Shown: positions 1 through 6,821 of the stretch, piece after piece
Layout of the letters: each line of letters starts with the position of its first letter
Position numbering within the stretch: position 1 is the first letter of the stretch
Source of the DNA: a virus
Length of the DNA stretch: 28,334 nucleotides
Reading direction: 5' to 3' (one strand)
IMG/VR virus record: IMGVR_UViG_3300035034_000221
Location: 1-28,334 of that record
Program-made: the position numbers and the translations under genes
The notes under the pieces: model-generated
Told to the model about the DNA's origin: nothing
Seen by the model: only the letters and a program-made list of their open reading frames with translations
Database searches by the model: none

Positions 1-301
1 CTAACCATTCCGTATTGTCACAATCTTCGGCAATCTCTTTATGTTTTTGCGTATATCTGGCTTGAATACGGCGGGTTTTTCCCGATACGTTTTTACCGAA
101 TAGATATATTAAACTCCCATCCTTCGGTGCGGTTTCAATCGGTTGCCACTGGTTGGCGGCGTACGCTTCGAGCGCTGCTTTGATGGTTTCAAATCTTGAG
201 CAAGAACCCTCAAGTCTTAATGATTTCTGCCCCGCCCATTCGGCCAATGTAGAAATAACAGCATCAATCGCCCTCTGTATTTCTTCTTTAGTGTTATTCA
301 T
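1..301 (-). CDS. DUF551-like protein (partial, runs off left edge)
   Basis: The frame is open from an ATG at 301 down to base 1 (100 codons visible) with no stop, so the C-terminus is outside the window. The centre carries WQPIETAPKDG, the signature of the DUF551 family, small proteins common in phages and prophages and of unknown function. A good Shine-Dalgarno site (GAAAGGA) lies about 8 bases before the ATG. The start overlaps the end of a 14-codon ORF (294-338). Base composition is odd: around 120-240 roughly half the bases are G or C, clearly above the AT-rich rest, which suggests recent acquisition from another phage or host. Family assignment rests on the motif only. Confidence 0.72.
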   Translation of the reverse strand, partial: MNNTKEEIQRAIDAVISTLAEWAGQKSLRLEGSCSRFETIKAALEAYAANQWQPIETAPKDGSLIYLFGKNVSGKTRRIQARYTQKHKEIAEDCDNTEWL

Positions 302-338
302 GGTCTGTTCCTTTCAGTGCTTCTGTTACTTTAATCAT
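294..338 (-). CDS. possible 14-aa leader peptide / minigene
   Basis: A very short frame (MIKVTEALKGTDHE) has an excellent Shine-Dalgarno site, AGGAG, placed 7-8 bases before its ATG at 338. Its stop overlaps the start of the DUF551-like gene in the arrangement ATGAATAA, which would couple translation of the two. It may be a coupling leader or simply the remnant of an older gene. Bases 339-454 upstream hold no other gene that I can see. Confidence 0.4.
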   Translation of the reverse strand: MIKVTEALKGTDHE

Positions 339-454
339 TTTAAATCTCCTATATGAAAAGTATTATGAGGTTTCGTTCTATCTATTAATTGTGTATGTAA
401 TACCAGATAATTTGCTTCTCATGACTATAAACAAGACACCGTCAACACCCATAT

Positions 455-757
455 CTAAGATAGTGCGTCACCAATGTCCAGGTTAACAAGATCACCAAAA
501 TGATATTCTACTTGTGGCACGTTGTCTAACAACAGCGTTAGTAGTTTGAATTCACCTTTAATATTGGTATACTCAACACATTCTTGTTTTGTTGTAATCT
601 TACTTATATAATATTGATCATTCTCTGCGTGCATAGTATTAACATCCAGCTTAATAGTCTGATCGCCTAAAACGATTTCACAAACAGAGTTCTTGTCTAT
701 TTTATTCATCCATTTATAAAAATCAAATGTTGGCCATTCTTTCCAATCCATGTCCAT
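455..757 (-). CDS. hypothetical phage protein (100 aa)
   Basis: I do not recognise this protein. It is acidic, soluble and has no signal peptide or membrane segment; the N-terminus is rich in Trp, Asp and Phe (MDMDWKEWPTFDFYKW). The ATG at 757 comes just after the stop of the upstream secreted-protein gene, in the arrangement TAG-ACA-ATG, so the two are probably co-transcribed. No clear Shine-Dalgarno site is visible, and the second Met two codons on is an alternative start. Size, orientation and tight spacing support a real gene. Confidence 0.6.
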   Translation of the reverse strand: MDMDWKEWPTFDFYKWMNKIDKNSVCEIVLGDQTIKLDVNTMHAENDQYYISKITTKQECVEYTNIKGEFKLLTLLLDNVPQVEYHFGDLVNLDIGDALS

Positions 758-760
758 TGT

Positions 761-1006
761 CTAGCAATCAATTATATATGTATTAGTTTCAGCGTCGTAA
801 GAATGTAAACAATCATTTTCTCTGATAATTGTAATATAGTCATCATCTTCTGACAAACCAATCAAATCATATTCAATTGTTTCTTCGACTGTTCCCGGTG
901 AAACGACCGTGGCGCTTACTCCAACAGACACAGTTTGGGCTAGTGAAGTGGTACTACAGCATGCACAAAAAGCAGATAGTAATATAACCGTAGTGATTGT
1001 TTTCAT
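761..1006 (-). CDS. small secreted/periplasmic protein (81 aa)
   Basis: Residues 1 to about 23 form a signal peptide: basic Met-Lys start, hydrophobic stretch (TVILLSAFCACC), then SLA-Q, a plausible signal peptidase I site. The Cys cluster at the end of the hydrophobic core could be a lipobox, but it fits the LxxC rule poorly. The mature part (about 58 aa) is acidic and has two Cys (NDC and the terminal DC) that could form a disulfide in the periplasm. A strong Shine-Dalgarno site (AAAGGAG) precedes the ATG. Just upstream lie a promoter (1066-1094) and a hairpin with a U-tract (1021-1042), so this gene may be subject to attenuation. Function unknown; early phage exported proteins often act on the envelope or in superinfection exclusion, which is inference here. 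Confidence 0.72.
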   Translation of the reverse strand: MKTITTVILLSAFCACCSTTSLAQTVSVGVSATVVSPGTVEETIEYDLIGLSEDDDYITIIRENDCLHSYDAETNTYIIDC

Positions 1007-1020
1007 TCTATTTCTCCTTT

Positions 1021-1042
1021 AAAAAAGATGGCGGCCATCTTT
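1021..1042 (-). terminator. hairpin plus U6 tract in the leader of the secreted-protein gene
   Basis: An 8-bp perfect stem (AAAGATGG / CCATCTTT) with a 3-base loop occupies 1024-1042. Read leftward it is followed at once by T6, which is intrinsic-terminator-like, then directly by the Shine-Dalgarno site of the gene at 761-1006. The stem has only three G-C pairs, so termination may be partial. It lies between the promoter at 1066-1094 and the ATG. Confidence 0.5.
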
Positions 1043-1065
1043 GTTTTCCTTGTTTATATTTTATC

Positions 1066-1094
1066 ATTATATATCACATTACATTCGTTATCAA
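1066..1094 (-). promoter_or_regulatory. early sigma70-type promoter
   Basis: On the minus strand TTGATA (1094-1089) and TATAAT (1071-1066) are 17 bases apart. Transcription would start near 1059 and give a leader of about 53 bases holding the 1021-1042 hairpin before the gene at 761-1006. Confidence 0.65.
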
Positions 1095-1108
1095 TGGTAA
1101 ATGTTAGA

Positions 1109-1447
1109 CTATATAACTCTTCTATTCCATTTTTCAATTGCTTCTTGTTCAGGGTCATCACCAGTTAAATCTATACTAACAACCATCGCGCAATCATCGT
1201 TTTCACATGAGATCGTTGTCATCGAATACTTGTCATACTTACCTGTGAATATTAATGGTGTAACTCCGCAAAACGGGCAGTCTGTTAGTCCTGTTTGTTT
1301 AAGTGCCTTCGGGTATAATTCATGAAACTTTGAAACCCAATAATGTCTAGTTAATCCACTTTCTTTTAATTCATCCTCAGACGCGTTGATGTATTGATAA
1401 GCAGCGTGTAGAGCATCTATTAACTTTTTATTTTCTTCTACCACCAT
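1109..1447 (-). CDS. Lar-like zinc-ribbon protein
   Basis: This 112-aa protein carries CPFCG about two-thirds along, followed by a second pair CENDDC and then an EAIEKWNRR ending. That order (CPFCG, CxxxxC, AI..WNRR) is the hallmark of the Lar / restriction-alleviation-like family of phage and prophage proteins. Rac prophage Lar modulates type I restriction; most relatives are uncharacterised, so an anti-restriction role is only possible here. The N-terminal 55 residues are helical and charged. I chose the ATG at 1447 over an upstream TTG at 1456 because AAAGG lies 9 bases before it. The start overlaps the end of the 84-aa gene upstream. Confidence 0.65.
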   Translation of the reverse strand: MVVEENKKLIDALHAAYQYINASEDELKESGLTRHYWVSKFHELYPKALKQTGLTDCPFCGVTPLIFTGKYDKYSMTTISCENDDCAMVVSIDLTGDDPEQEAIEKWNRRVI

Positions 1448-1682
1448 TTCCTCCAACCTTTAGAATTTTTCTAATTACACAGTATTTGTACGTGGGCCAC
1501 ATAATAGCGTGACTCTCTGCAGTTTTGTTTTTTAGAGACATAAAGTTTATACACGAACGTGGTTGTTCTTTTAGCCAGCATCTCATATGTCTATATAGTT
1601 TGTGTTCACATCTACTGTAGTCAACAATTATTGGTGGTCTGAGCGGACTTGTATAGTAATCATATTCAAGAACAACGAACAT
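1428..1682 (-). CDS. hypothetical basic protein (84 aa)
   Basis: Not recognised. The product is basic, rich in Tyr, Cys, Arg and Lys, and ends in a GGNGGRRK tail that suggests nucleic-acid contact, but no named motif is visible. A Shine-Dalgarno site (AAGGG) lies upstream of the ATG at 1682. The gene sits 12 bases after the stop of the 97-aa gene and overlaps the Lar-like gene by 20 bases in a different frame, consistent with one polycistronic message. Confidence 0.55.
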   Translation of the reverse strand: MFVVLEYDYYTSPLRPPIIVDYSRCEHKLYRHMRCWLKEQPRSCINFMSLKNKTAESHAIMWPTYKYCVIRKILKVGGNGGRRK

Positions 1683-1694
1683 CTTTCTATACCC

Positions 1695-1988
1695 TTATAA
1701 AGACGATATGTTATATATTTCTTCACCCACAATACCATTTAGAACAGAATTATGTTTTTCGTTTACAAGTTGATCATAAACTTCTTCACCATACATATAC
1801 GTTGGTGTAATAATCGCTTTCGGTGTTCTAAGTTCGATATACTTGTTAATCCAACCAAGTTTAGCTTCTTCGCCAGATAGGGTTTGCTTAGCGTTTCTAA
1901 TACGTGATTTTAGTTTGTTGATAAACTTAACAGATGATACTCTGGCCTGTTTTAACTCTTCGAGTGTTTGATGTTTAAGATTGCTCAT
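1695..1988 (-). CDS. hypothetical protein with N-terminal coiled coil (97 aa)
   Basis: Not recognised. Residues 5-50 are strongly helical with heptad spacing (TLEELKQARVSSVKFINKLK and onward), suggesting a coiled coil; the remainder is mixed. A Shine-Dalgarno site (AAGGA) lies 12 bases before the ATG at 1988. The start lies inside the end of the 59-aa gene upstream (14-base overlap), so translation is probably coupled. Confidence 0.6.
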   Translation of the reverse strand: MSNLKHQTLEELKQARVSSVKFINKLKSRIRNAKQTLSGEEAKLGWINKYIELRTPKAIITPTYMYGEEVYDQLVNEKHNSVLNGIVGEEIYNISSL

Positions 1989-2154
1989 TGTCTTTTAAAT
2001 CCTTGTATTGGTCTGAAATGTCTTTGCTGTAAATAGACGCAATTGCTAAAGATATTAGTCTGAGAATTGCGTCTATCAACACTTTTGCTGGATCAATCGC
2101 ATCCTGGCTGATTTTGGTGTAAGATTTAATTAACTGACCATTTAGCTTAAACAT
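1975..2154 (-). CDS. hypothetical protein (59 aa)
   Basis: This short gene fills the space between 1988 and 2185. It has an ATG at 2154, a Shine-Dalgarno-like TAGGGA 6-8 bases upstream, and a stop at 1975 overlapping the next gene. The product (MFKLNGQLIKSYTK at the start) has a central hydrophobic helix of about 18 residues (VLIDAILRLISLAIASI) that could be amphipathic or membrane-associated. A weak promoter (2182-2210) lies just upstream. Function unknown. Confidence 0.6.
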   Translation of the reverse strand: MFKLNGQLIKSYTKISQDAIDPAKVLIDAILRLISLAIASIYSKDISDQYKDLKDNEQS

Positions 2155-2181
2155 CTAATTTCCCTAACGATTGTTGGTTGT

Positions 2182-2210
2182 ATATTAACCCGCTTTAGAC
2201 ACCAAGTCAA
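2182..2210 (-). promoter_or_regulatory. weak sigma70-type promoter
   Basis: TTGACT (2210-2205) and TAATAT (2187-2182) are 17 bases apart on the minus strand, inside the 3' end of the Nmad5-like gene. Transcription from about 2175 would serve the 59-aa gene. The -10 matches only 4 of 6 positions, so this is tentative. Confidence 0.35.
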
Positions 2211-2775
2211 TAGGTAAATCCAATTCTTTGTTTAGTGCTTTAGTAACAACCATTGGGAGTTTTTGTTTGTGGCCGGCGGCATCTTCACTTCTTTTCTCTA
2301 AAAGTTCAACAACGTTGGCAATTTCTGGCCAGCCCTCTTTAAGTTGTTTTGACGTATTAAAAGAACTAACAGTAAGTCTAACTTGATATCTTGTCTTGTT
2401 CAATTCTTTTGTAAACAATTTAAGTTCTTCTTGTAGCTTTACGCATTCATCAATAAATTTATTATCACCTTTAGAAAACGGGCCTTGAACACCGTGGACT
2501 AGATAATACGGAAGAACAATTGATCTCTCTGGCGTATAAAAACTAATATACTCGCCCTCGTATTTTATTGAAAAGGAACGGCGGGCATTAAACCAACTTT
2601 TATCACACGAATTGAATTTTTCCAAGTCGGTTTTAGTCATCATATTTTCTATAAACCCATCAAGAAAAAACGTATTCATGTCGTTTTGCATCTTTACGCA
2701 TTTTTCTTGTTTTGCTTCCATTATCATAGAAACGATTTTATCTTTAATTGGGTTTGTTAATTTTATAGACTTCAT
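2185..2775 (-). CDS. Nmad5-like (putative nucleotide-modification-associated) protein
   Basis: The 196-aa product has the overall shape of the Nmad5 family: an N-terminal helix starting KLTNPIKDKIVSMI, a central FSIKYEGEYISFY strand region, and a C-terminal WPEIANVVELL followed by LPMVVTKALNKELDLP. Nmad families were defined from their association with phage DNA base-modification genes; no biochemical activity is established for this one. Similarity is judged from memory of the family pattern. I chose the ATG at 2775 because GAGGA lies 9 bases before it; an in-frame TTG at 2790 would add five residues. A perfect early promoter (2821-2849) precedes it. Together with the glycosyltransferase at 19684 it hints that this phage may carry modified DNA. 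Confidence 0.45.
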   Translation of the reverse strand: MKSIKLTNPIKDKIVSMIMEAKQEKCVKMQNDMNTFFLDGFIENMMTKTDLEKFNSCDKSWFNARRSFSIKYEGEYISFYTPERSIVLPYYLVHGVQGPFSKGDNKFIDECVKLQEELKLFTKELNKTRYQVRLTVSSFNTSKQLKEGWPEIANVVELLEKRSEDAAGHKQKLPMVVTKALNKELDLPIDLVSKAG

Positions 2776-2820
2776 TTGTATATTCCTCAACGGTTATGGG
2801 CGTGCGTATTTAATATATGT

Positions 2821-2849
2821 ATTATATATTGTGTTAACACTAATGTCAA
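2821..2849 (-). promoter_or_regulatory. consensus early sigma70 promoter
   Basis: TTGACA (2849-2844), 17-base spacer and TATAAT (2826-2821) match the sigma70 consensus exactly. The start would be near 2814, about 39 bases ahead of the Nmad5-like gene. It lies just after the stop of the PAAR gene, separating a late-type block from an early block. Confidence 0.85.
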
Positions 2850-2857
2850 TAGGAATT

Positions 2858-3142
2858 TTAGTTTGAAAAAACTTTTAGAGAACCTTCTGCAACAGCTGAA
2901 CCGCACGCAACAGGATCGCCGATTCTTGAAATCGGCAAACCGTTCACGAACACTTTAGATGAACCCCGTGCCAGAACAGAGTCGTGACACGAAACACAAC
3001 AATGTGTCGCCCAATGGTCCGTTTCTCTGTGTATTTTAATACCATCAGAAAAAACGTTAGGAGACCCTTGATCGCATGGCCTTGGTGGCCAACAGCCGTG
3101 TCCTGTGCAGAGGTCTCCTAGTCTTGTAACTGGAATTCCCAT
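2858..3142 (-). CDS. PAAR-domain tail spike tip protein
   Basis: The 94-aa protein is one PAAR domain: MGIPVTRLGDLCTGHGCWPP at the start, a central VFSDGIKIHRETD, and a C-terminal VFVNGLPISRIGDPVACGSAV. PAAR proteins fold as a small cone that caps the beta-helical spike of contractile tails and type VI secretion systems and holds a metal ion through His and Cys; several candidates (C12, H15, C17, C23, C48, C49, C52) are present. It should cap the spike encoded at 26540-27685, although the two genes are far apart and on opposite strands. A Shine-Dalgarno site (GAGGG) lies 9 bases before the ATG. It is last in the block fibre - PAAR. Confidence 0.9.
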   Translation of the reverse strand: MGIPVTRLGDLCTGHGCWPPRPCDQGSPNVFSDGIKIHRETDHWATHCCVSCHDSVLARGSSKVFVNGLPISRIGDPVACGSAVAEGSLKVFSN

Positions 3143-3168
3143 ATCTTATATCCCTCTTCTATACATAA

Positions 3169-6045
3169 TTACACGTAATAACCAAGACTCTTCATATATG
3201 TAACATATTCTCTTGATGTAATTTGGTTTCCATCGCCGTCAAATAGTAAAGCATCTTTAAGAATGATCTCTATAAAATTATCACGAGCCGAAGACAGTGT
3301 TGACGTTACATTTATACTAAAATCTCTATCTATATAATCTACTCTAGGGTCTTCAGTATCATCCCACGCCCTTAGCGTAAAATTAAACACATGGCCGTTT
3401 CCAACATAATCAAGATATTCTTGATAGTTCCCGCCAGATTTAGTTTCTGAGTTGAACGAGAAATCCTCTGGAACATCTAACGCATATGTGAACGACGGTT
3501 CAATAATCGGGCCGATCGTTAACTTTAACTCGTTATTACTAATTTGATTAAAAACAAACTCTCGTGGTATTGTGTTAATACCAGAAACAACCTCGAAATA
3601 CGTTTGTAGATCAAGACCAGAATTATCCACTTCAAACGTATACTCATACTCAACACCGTCGCTTGAATCTGCTATTGTGTCTAATAACCCAGACGACGGA
3701 GAAACCCATGTTAATCCTGAAGGCAGTTTAATAAAAATATCAACGGCGTTCCCAGCAGTTTCATACGTGTCTTGATTTAATTGTAGTACCCTGTCTAATA
3801 GTATATCTGTTGGTTTTAAACTTAGAGACAGAACACCAGTGTCTAGTTTAATTGAATTTACACGGGAGAATAATAATTCGTTTCCTGTTTGGTTGATTGA
3901 ACCGTCTATTAGGTTTAATATTCTATCTTGTAATATATTTGCTGAGTTTGTTGATATACCATAATCACCTGAGCTCAACACAAACGGTTTGTCTATGTTG
4001 AAGTTTATAGCTTTACCAGAATATAAGTATGATGATTGCCCAAGATTTATTATAGCATCGTGTAATATGTTTGTGGCATTGCCAGAATATGAATATGAAG
4101 AAGTTTCTAGGGTAAAGGTTTTATCGTCTACAGAAGTTTCACTTGCTATTGTCGAATCGAGATTAATAATACTAATACCAGATGAACCGGGTTGTGTGTC
4201 GTCATCGGCGCCGCCATCTCCCGCGGCAAAAGTTTGAACAGATATAGTGTCAGTGTCTGCAATACTGTAAATGCTACCAGCCGCAAAAGAACCACCAAAC
4301 GTATCTTGAGACCCTTGATTACCACGAATATAGTTTCCATGTTCACCAACAGACTGGCCTATACCATTAATTATAATTCTGGAACCGATTGTTGATCTTG
4401 TTCCTGATCCTACTACTCGTCTTGCGGCAAAAATATTAGAGAAACACACCATTGTATGGTCTTTATTTGCCACGGCTGTTGTATCGCTAACTCTTGTTAC
4501 ACTACCATCATGTATAACATCCCTAAATATATTAATATTGGTAGTAGTGCCTGATACAGTCTGAGCACCAACACTATCTGTTGACTTGAACGTTTCTGAT
4601 GATGTCGGTAATTCTATTACTGCTATCATCGTTTCGTTCGCTGCTGTTGACCACGACCCGTCCACATCGGATCCGCCCTCATCAGCCGCTACCCCTACAC
4701 CTCTAAAACACTCCAATTTAATGTTTGTATCTGGGCCAACCGGCTTTCTATAGACATCTTGAAGAGCAATACCGGTTAGCTCGTTTGACGAATCTCTGCT
4801 GTATACATACGACGTTGTGTCCACAGCAGGGACACCATCATAATTTATGTTAGCAAGGCGCTGTGTTCGTGCTGATTCTGTATTGGAGCCAAGTGTGCCT
4901 AATATTAGGTAGTCTTTACCGTCGTTCTTTATAGAAATAGTATTACCAGAGCGCTGAATAGAAGCTACGTTGCTTTCTAGTATTGTGTTGTTTAATTGAA
5001 CTACATTGCGAGTGGTGCCACCTAAAGAGTCACCGCCGACAGTGTTAGAATATATACCAATGTCGTCGTAGTTCATATCCGCAACAACAAGATCGCAATA
5101 CGAGCTTACCGTTGCGCCGGCCGGCGTTCCTGATCCTCCACGTATCCACTGTACTTGTACTTCGGCGTCCACAGAGGAATTAGTCAAGTATCCTACAACC
5201 CGCACCCACATTGTATTATTTGACGTATTTCTTGAATATGACGAGGCGAATGTTGTGAATAGATCGCCTGTACCCGACGTTAGCACCAATTTCGCTTTGA
5301 TGACTGCTCTATTATCATGCGTTGTATCTACCTTTATGTTGGCGGTAAATAGCTTGCCTTCGCCCGGCGATAATACCTTCCCAATCCTAACCGTTGAGTC
5401 GTTTGGTTTTGAAAGTGCGGCGGCAACATCGTTTTTTACTTCCGTAGAGAAATCACAACCGGTATATGATGTTGTTGGAAACTGTGTGCCCGCCTCATCT
5501 CTCCAATGACCAACATACGATGTACCGCCTACAGGGTCTGGGTCTGGGTCTGGGTCTGGGTCTGGGTCTGAGTCTGAGGTATTGTAAACTCTAACATTAC
5601 GATACGATACGTCCATAGATGCGTTTGCATCATTATCACAAACAAAACACAACTGTGTATACGCACCAGCCGCAATATGTGTTCCGATTGGTATTGTTAT
5701 TTTAACAAAACCAGAGCCAGGCGTATATGTTTTATATGTATCACTAAACTGTGGATGTGAATCGGTTCCTGATATTAAAAAGTTATAAGGTAAAGCTGGT
5801 GTGTTGAAGTCGTCGTCCGTGTCCAACGAGATGGCCAGAAGTTCATATGTACTAGATGTACTAACTTCAAACTCGAGTATGGTATCTGATACAACATCAA
5901 ACGGAGCCGGAAATACAGCCTTTTTCCACGCATTACCGGTAATATCTAAACCAACAGTAGACGGTATAGAGTATGACCCAGCATCTTGAGACCCATAGTA
6001 GCTTGTAATAGTTGCATCGTTAAAATCAAGGTATGTTATAGGCAT
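3169..6045 (-). CDS. large tail fibre / adhesin with carbohydrate-binding-like head
   Basis: The 958-aa protein is modular. Residues 1-155 resemble a carbohydrate-binding jelly-roll seen in secreted polysaccharide-active proteins (LDFNDATITSYYGSQD, GNAWKKA, ILEFEV, LDTDDD, DNDANASMD, NVRVYN). Residues 158-171 are an Asp-Pro repeat linker encoded by a hexanucleotide repeat (5534-5575). Residues 175-635 are beta-rich with Gly/Ser/Thr, typical of fibres. Residues about 642-773 hold degenerate repeats of about 25 residues with the pattern Y-x-Y-x-G-x-A-x-x-I-L-x-D-x-I-x-N-L. The C-terminus is a mixed domain ending SREYVTYMKSLGYYV. It probably binds host surface polysaccharide. The N-terminal placement of a sugar-binding module is unusual for a fibre, where the virion anchor is normally N-terminal. 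It lies between two structural genes. Confidence 0.75.
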   Translation of the reverse strand: MPITYLDFNDATITSYYGSQDAGSYSIPSTVGLDITGNAWKKAVFPAPFDVVSDTILEFEVSTSSTYELLAISLDTDDDFNTPALPYNFLISGTDSHPQFSDTYKTYTPGSGFVKITIPIGTHIAAGAYTQLCFVCDNDANASMDVSYRNVRVYNTSDSDPDPDPDPDPDPVGGTSYVGHWRDEAGTQFPTTSYTGCDFSTEVKNDVAAALSKPNDSTVRIGKVLSPGEGKLFTANIKVDTTHDNRAVIKAKLVLTSGTGDLFTTFASSYSRNTSNNTMWVRVVGYLTNSSVDAEVQVQWIRGGSGTPAGATVSSYCDLVVADMNYDDIGIYSNTVGGDSLGGTTRNVVQLNNTILESNVASIQRSGNTISIKNDGKDYLILGTLGSNTESARTQRLANINYDGVPAVDTTSYVYSRDSSNELTGIALQDVYRKPVGPDTNIKLECFRGVGVAADEGGSDVDGSWSTAANETMIAVIELPTSSETFKSTDSVGAQTVSGTTTNINIFRDVIHDGSVTRVSDTTAVANKDHTMVCFSNIFAARRVVGSGTRSTIGSRIIINGIGQSVGEHGNYIRGNQGSQDTFGGSFAAGSIYSIADTDTISVQTFAAGDGGADDDTQPGSSGISIINLDSTIASETSVDDKTFTLETSSYSYSGNATNILHDAIINLGQSSYLYSGKAINFNIDKPFVLSSGDYGISTNSANILQDRILNLIDGSINQTGNELLFSRVNSIKLDTGVLSLSLKPTDILLDRVLQLNQDTYETAGNAVDIFIKLPSGLTWVSPSSGLLDTIADSSDGVEYEYTFEVDNSGLDLQTYFEVVSGINTIPREFVFNQISNNELKLTIGPIIEPSFTYALDVPEDFSFNSETKSGGNYQEYLDYVGNGHVFNFTLRAWDDTEDPRVDYIDRDFSINVTSTLSSARDNFIEIILKDALLFDGDGNQITSREYVTYMKSLGYYV
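5534..5575 (-). repeat. GGGTCT hexanucleotide repeat encoding the Asp-Pro linker
   Basis: Six perfect copies of gggtct (5534-5569) plus one gagtct variant, in frame with the fibre gene. Each unit adds one Asp-Pro pair, so slippage changes linker length without breaking the frame. Confidence 0.95.
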
Positions 6046-6059
6046 ACAACATTAGTACC

Positions 6060-6482
6060 TTATGTTATAGTAAACAAGCCAGCTGGATTAAAGTCTAGAT
6101 TTAGTTTTTCACCATCAGCTGATGTAATAGACGAACCATAATCCCACCACGCAATTAGAGGATCTGCTGGAGATGTTGGTGTATCATTATATAGAACAGC
6201 ATAACGATATGGGCCGATAGAACCGCCAGACGCCGTCATCACAGCATCGGTTGCTACTATAGAATAGACACCAGCAGTTTGAGAGCTTGTGGTAATTGTG
6301 ATTGGAATACCACCAGCAGAATAACCATTGCCAGCAGAGATCTCGGTAAGATTTGCTTTAACGGTATTGCTAGCGGACGGTGCTGAATTTGTTAGTAGAA
6401 TTTTAAGGGTGTTTGAACCTAAGTTGTGAACCCCCTCTGCCATGTTTTCTACAAAGCAGTTGAATTTGTTGTATGATGCCAC
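6060..6482 (-). CDS. conserved phage structural protein (140 aa, GTG start)
   Basis: The sequence (MASYNKFNCFVENMAEGVHN at the start, then LKILLTNSAPSASNTVKAN, GNGYSAGG, SGGSIGPYRYAVLYNDTP, LIAWWDYGSS) matches a family of small beta-rich proteins found next to tail fibre and virion genes in many phages. Its role is not established; a decoration, capsid-associated or fibre-linked protein is likely. The start codon is GTG at 6482, with Shine-Dalgarno AAGGA 7 bases upstream. A late-promoter-like AATAAATA (6516-6523) lies about 30 bases upstream, making this the first gene of the unit 6060 - fibre - PAAR. The gap to the fibre start is only 14 bases. Confidence 0.7.
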   Translation of the reverse strand: MASYNKFNCFVENMAEGVHNLGSNTLKILLTNSAPSASNTVKANLTEISAGNGYSAGGIPITITTSSQTAGVYSIVATDAVMTASGGSIGPYRYAVLYNDTPTSPADPLIAWWDYGSSITSADGEKLNLDFNPAGLFTIT

Positions 6483-6515
6483 TTGTGTTTCCTTGTTATT
6501 TTGATATATAACAAG

Positions 6516-6523
6516 TATTTATT
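6516..6523 (-). promoter_or_regulatory. T4-type late promoter variant (AATAAATA)
   Basis: Minus strand AATAAATACTTG matches the T4 late -10 element TATAAATA in 7 of 8 positions. With T4 geometry transcription starts near 6510, 28 bases ahead of the GTG of the structural gene at 6482. Confidence 0.5.
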
Positions 6524-6531
6524 ACAAGCTA

Positions 6532-6717
6532 TTACCAATTACCATCATCAACTATAATATTAATAGCTAAGAACAACCATCTACAATCAATATGAACATG
6601 ATTGTATTCAGCGTTCTTAGTATTAAAACTATTGAATATAATAGGTATGAATATCCATTGTACTGGATTAAACTCTAGTGATACTTTGATAGATGAATGT
6701 TTAAACCATTTTAACAT
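6532..6717 (-). CDS. small phage protein with LEFNP...DDGNW pattern (61 aa)
   Basis: The product begins MLKWFKHSSIKVSLEFNPVQ and ends WLFLAINIIVDDGNW. Small proteins with this layout (basic start, LEFNP, aromatic middle, closing IDDGxW) recur in phage genomes, but I know of no function. The first in-frame Met lies within the tRNA 3' end, so I take the ATG at 6717. No convincing Shine-Dalgarno site is visible; translation may be weak. It directly follows the tRNA gene and stops just before the late promoter motif at 6516. Confidence 0.5.
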   Translation of the reverse strand: MLKWFKHSSIKVSLEFNPVQWIFIPIIFNSFNTKNAEYNHVHIDCRWLFLAINIIVDDGNW

Positions 6718-6733
6718 TGTATTATATAGAAGC

Positions 6734-6810
6734 TGGTACACCCGGCTGGATTCGAACCAGCAACAACTCGCTTAGAAGGCGAGGACTCTATCCAGTTGAG
6801 CTACGGGTGC
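6734..6810 (-). tRNA. tRNA-Arg (UCU anticodon)
   Basis: A complete 77-nt cloverleaf can be folded by hand: acceptor GCACCCG/CGGGTGT (G1-U72 wobble), D arm GCTC/GAGT, anticodon stem CTCGC/GCGAG with loop CTTCTAA (anticodon TCT at 6776-6774), variable loop TTGTT, T arm GCTGG/CCAGC with loop TTCGAAT, and an encoded A-CCA end. It decodes AGA/AGG, codons the AT-rich phage uses freely (AGA is abundant in nrdA, nrdB and the RNase H gene). It lies 11 bases after the SleB-like gene and is probably processed from the same transcript. Confidence 0.97.
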
Positions 6811-6821
6811 ATATTATATTA

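Noticed and set aside
153-356. Rightward open frames opposite the leftward genes (for example 153-356, 1101-1325, 5255-5509, 11572-11970).
   Set aside because: They lie antisense to genes with recognisable motifs or good start sites, lack ribosome sites and have low-complexity hydrophobic or Ser-rich products.
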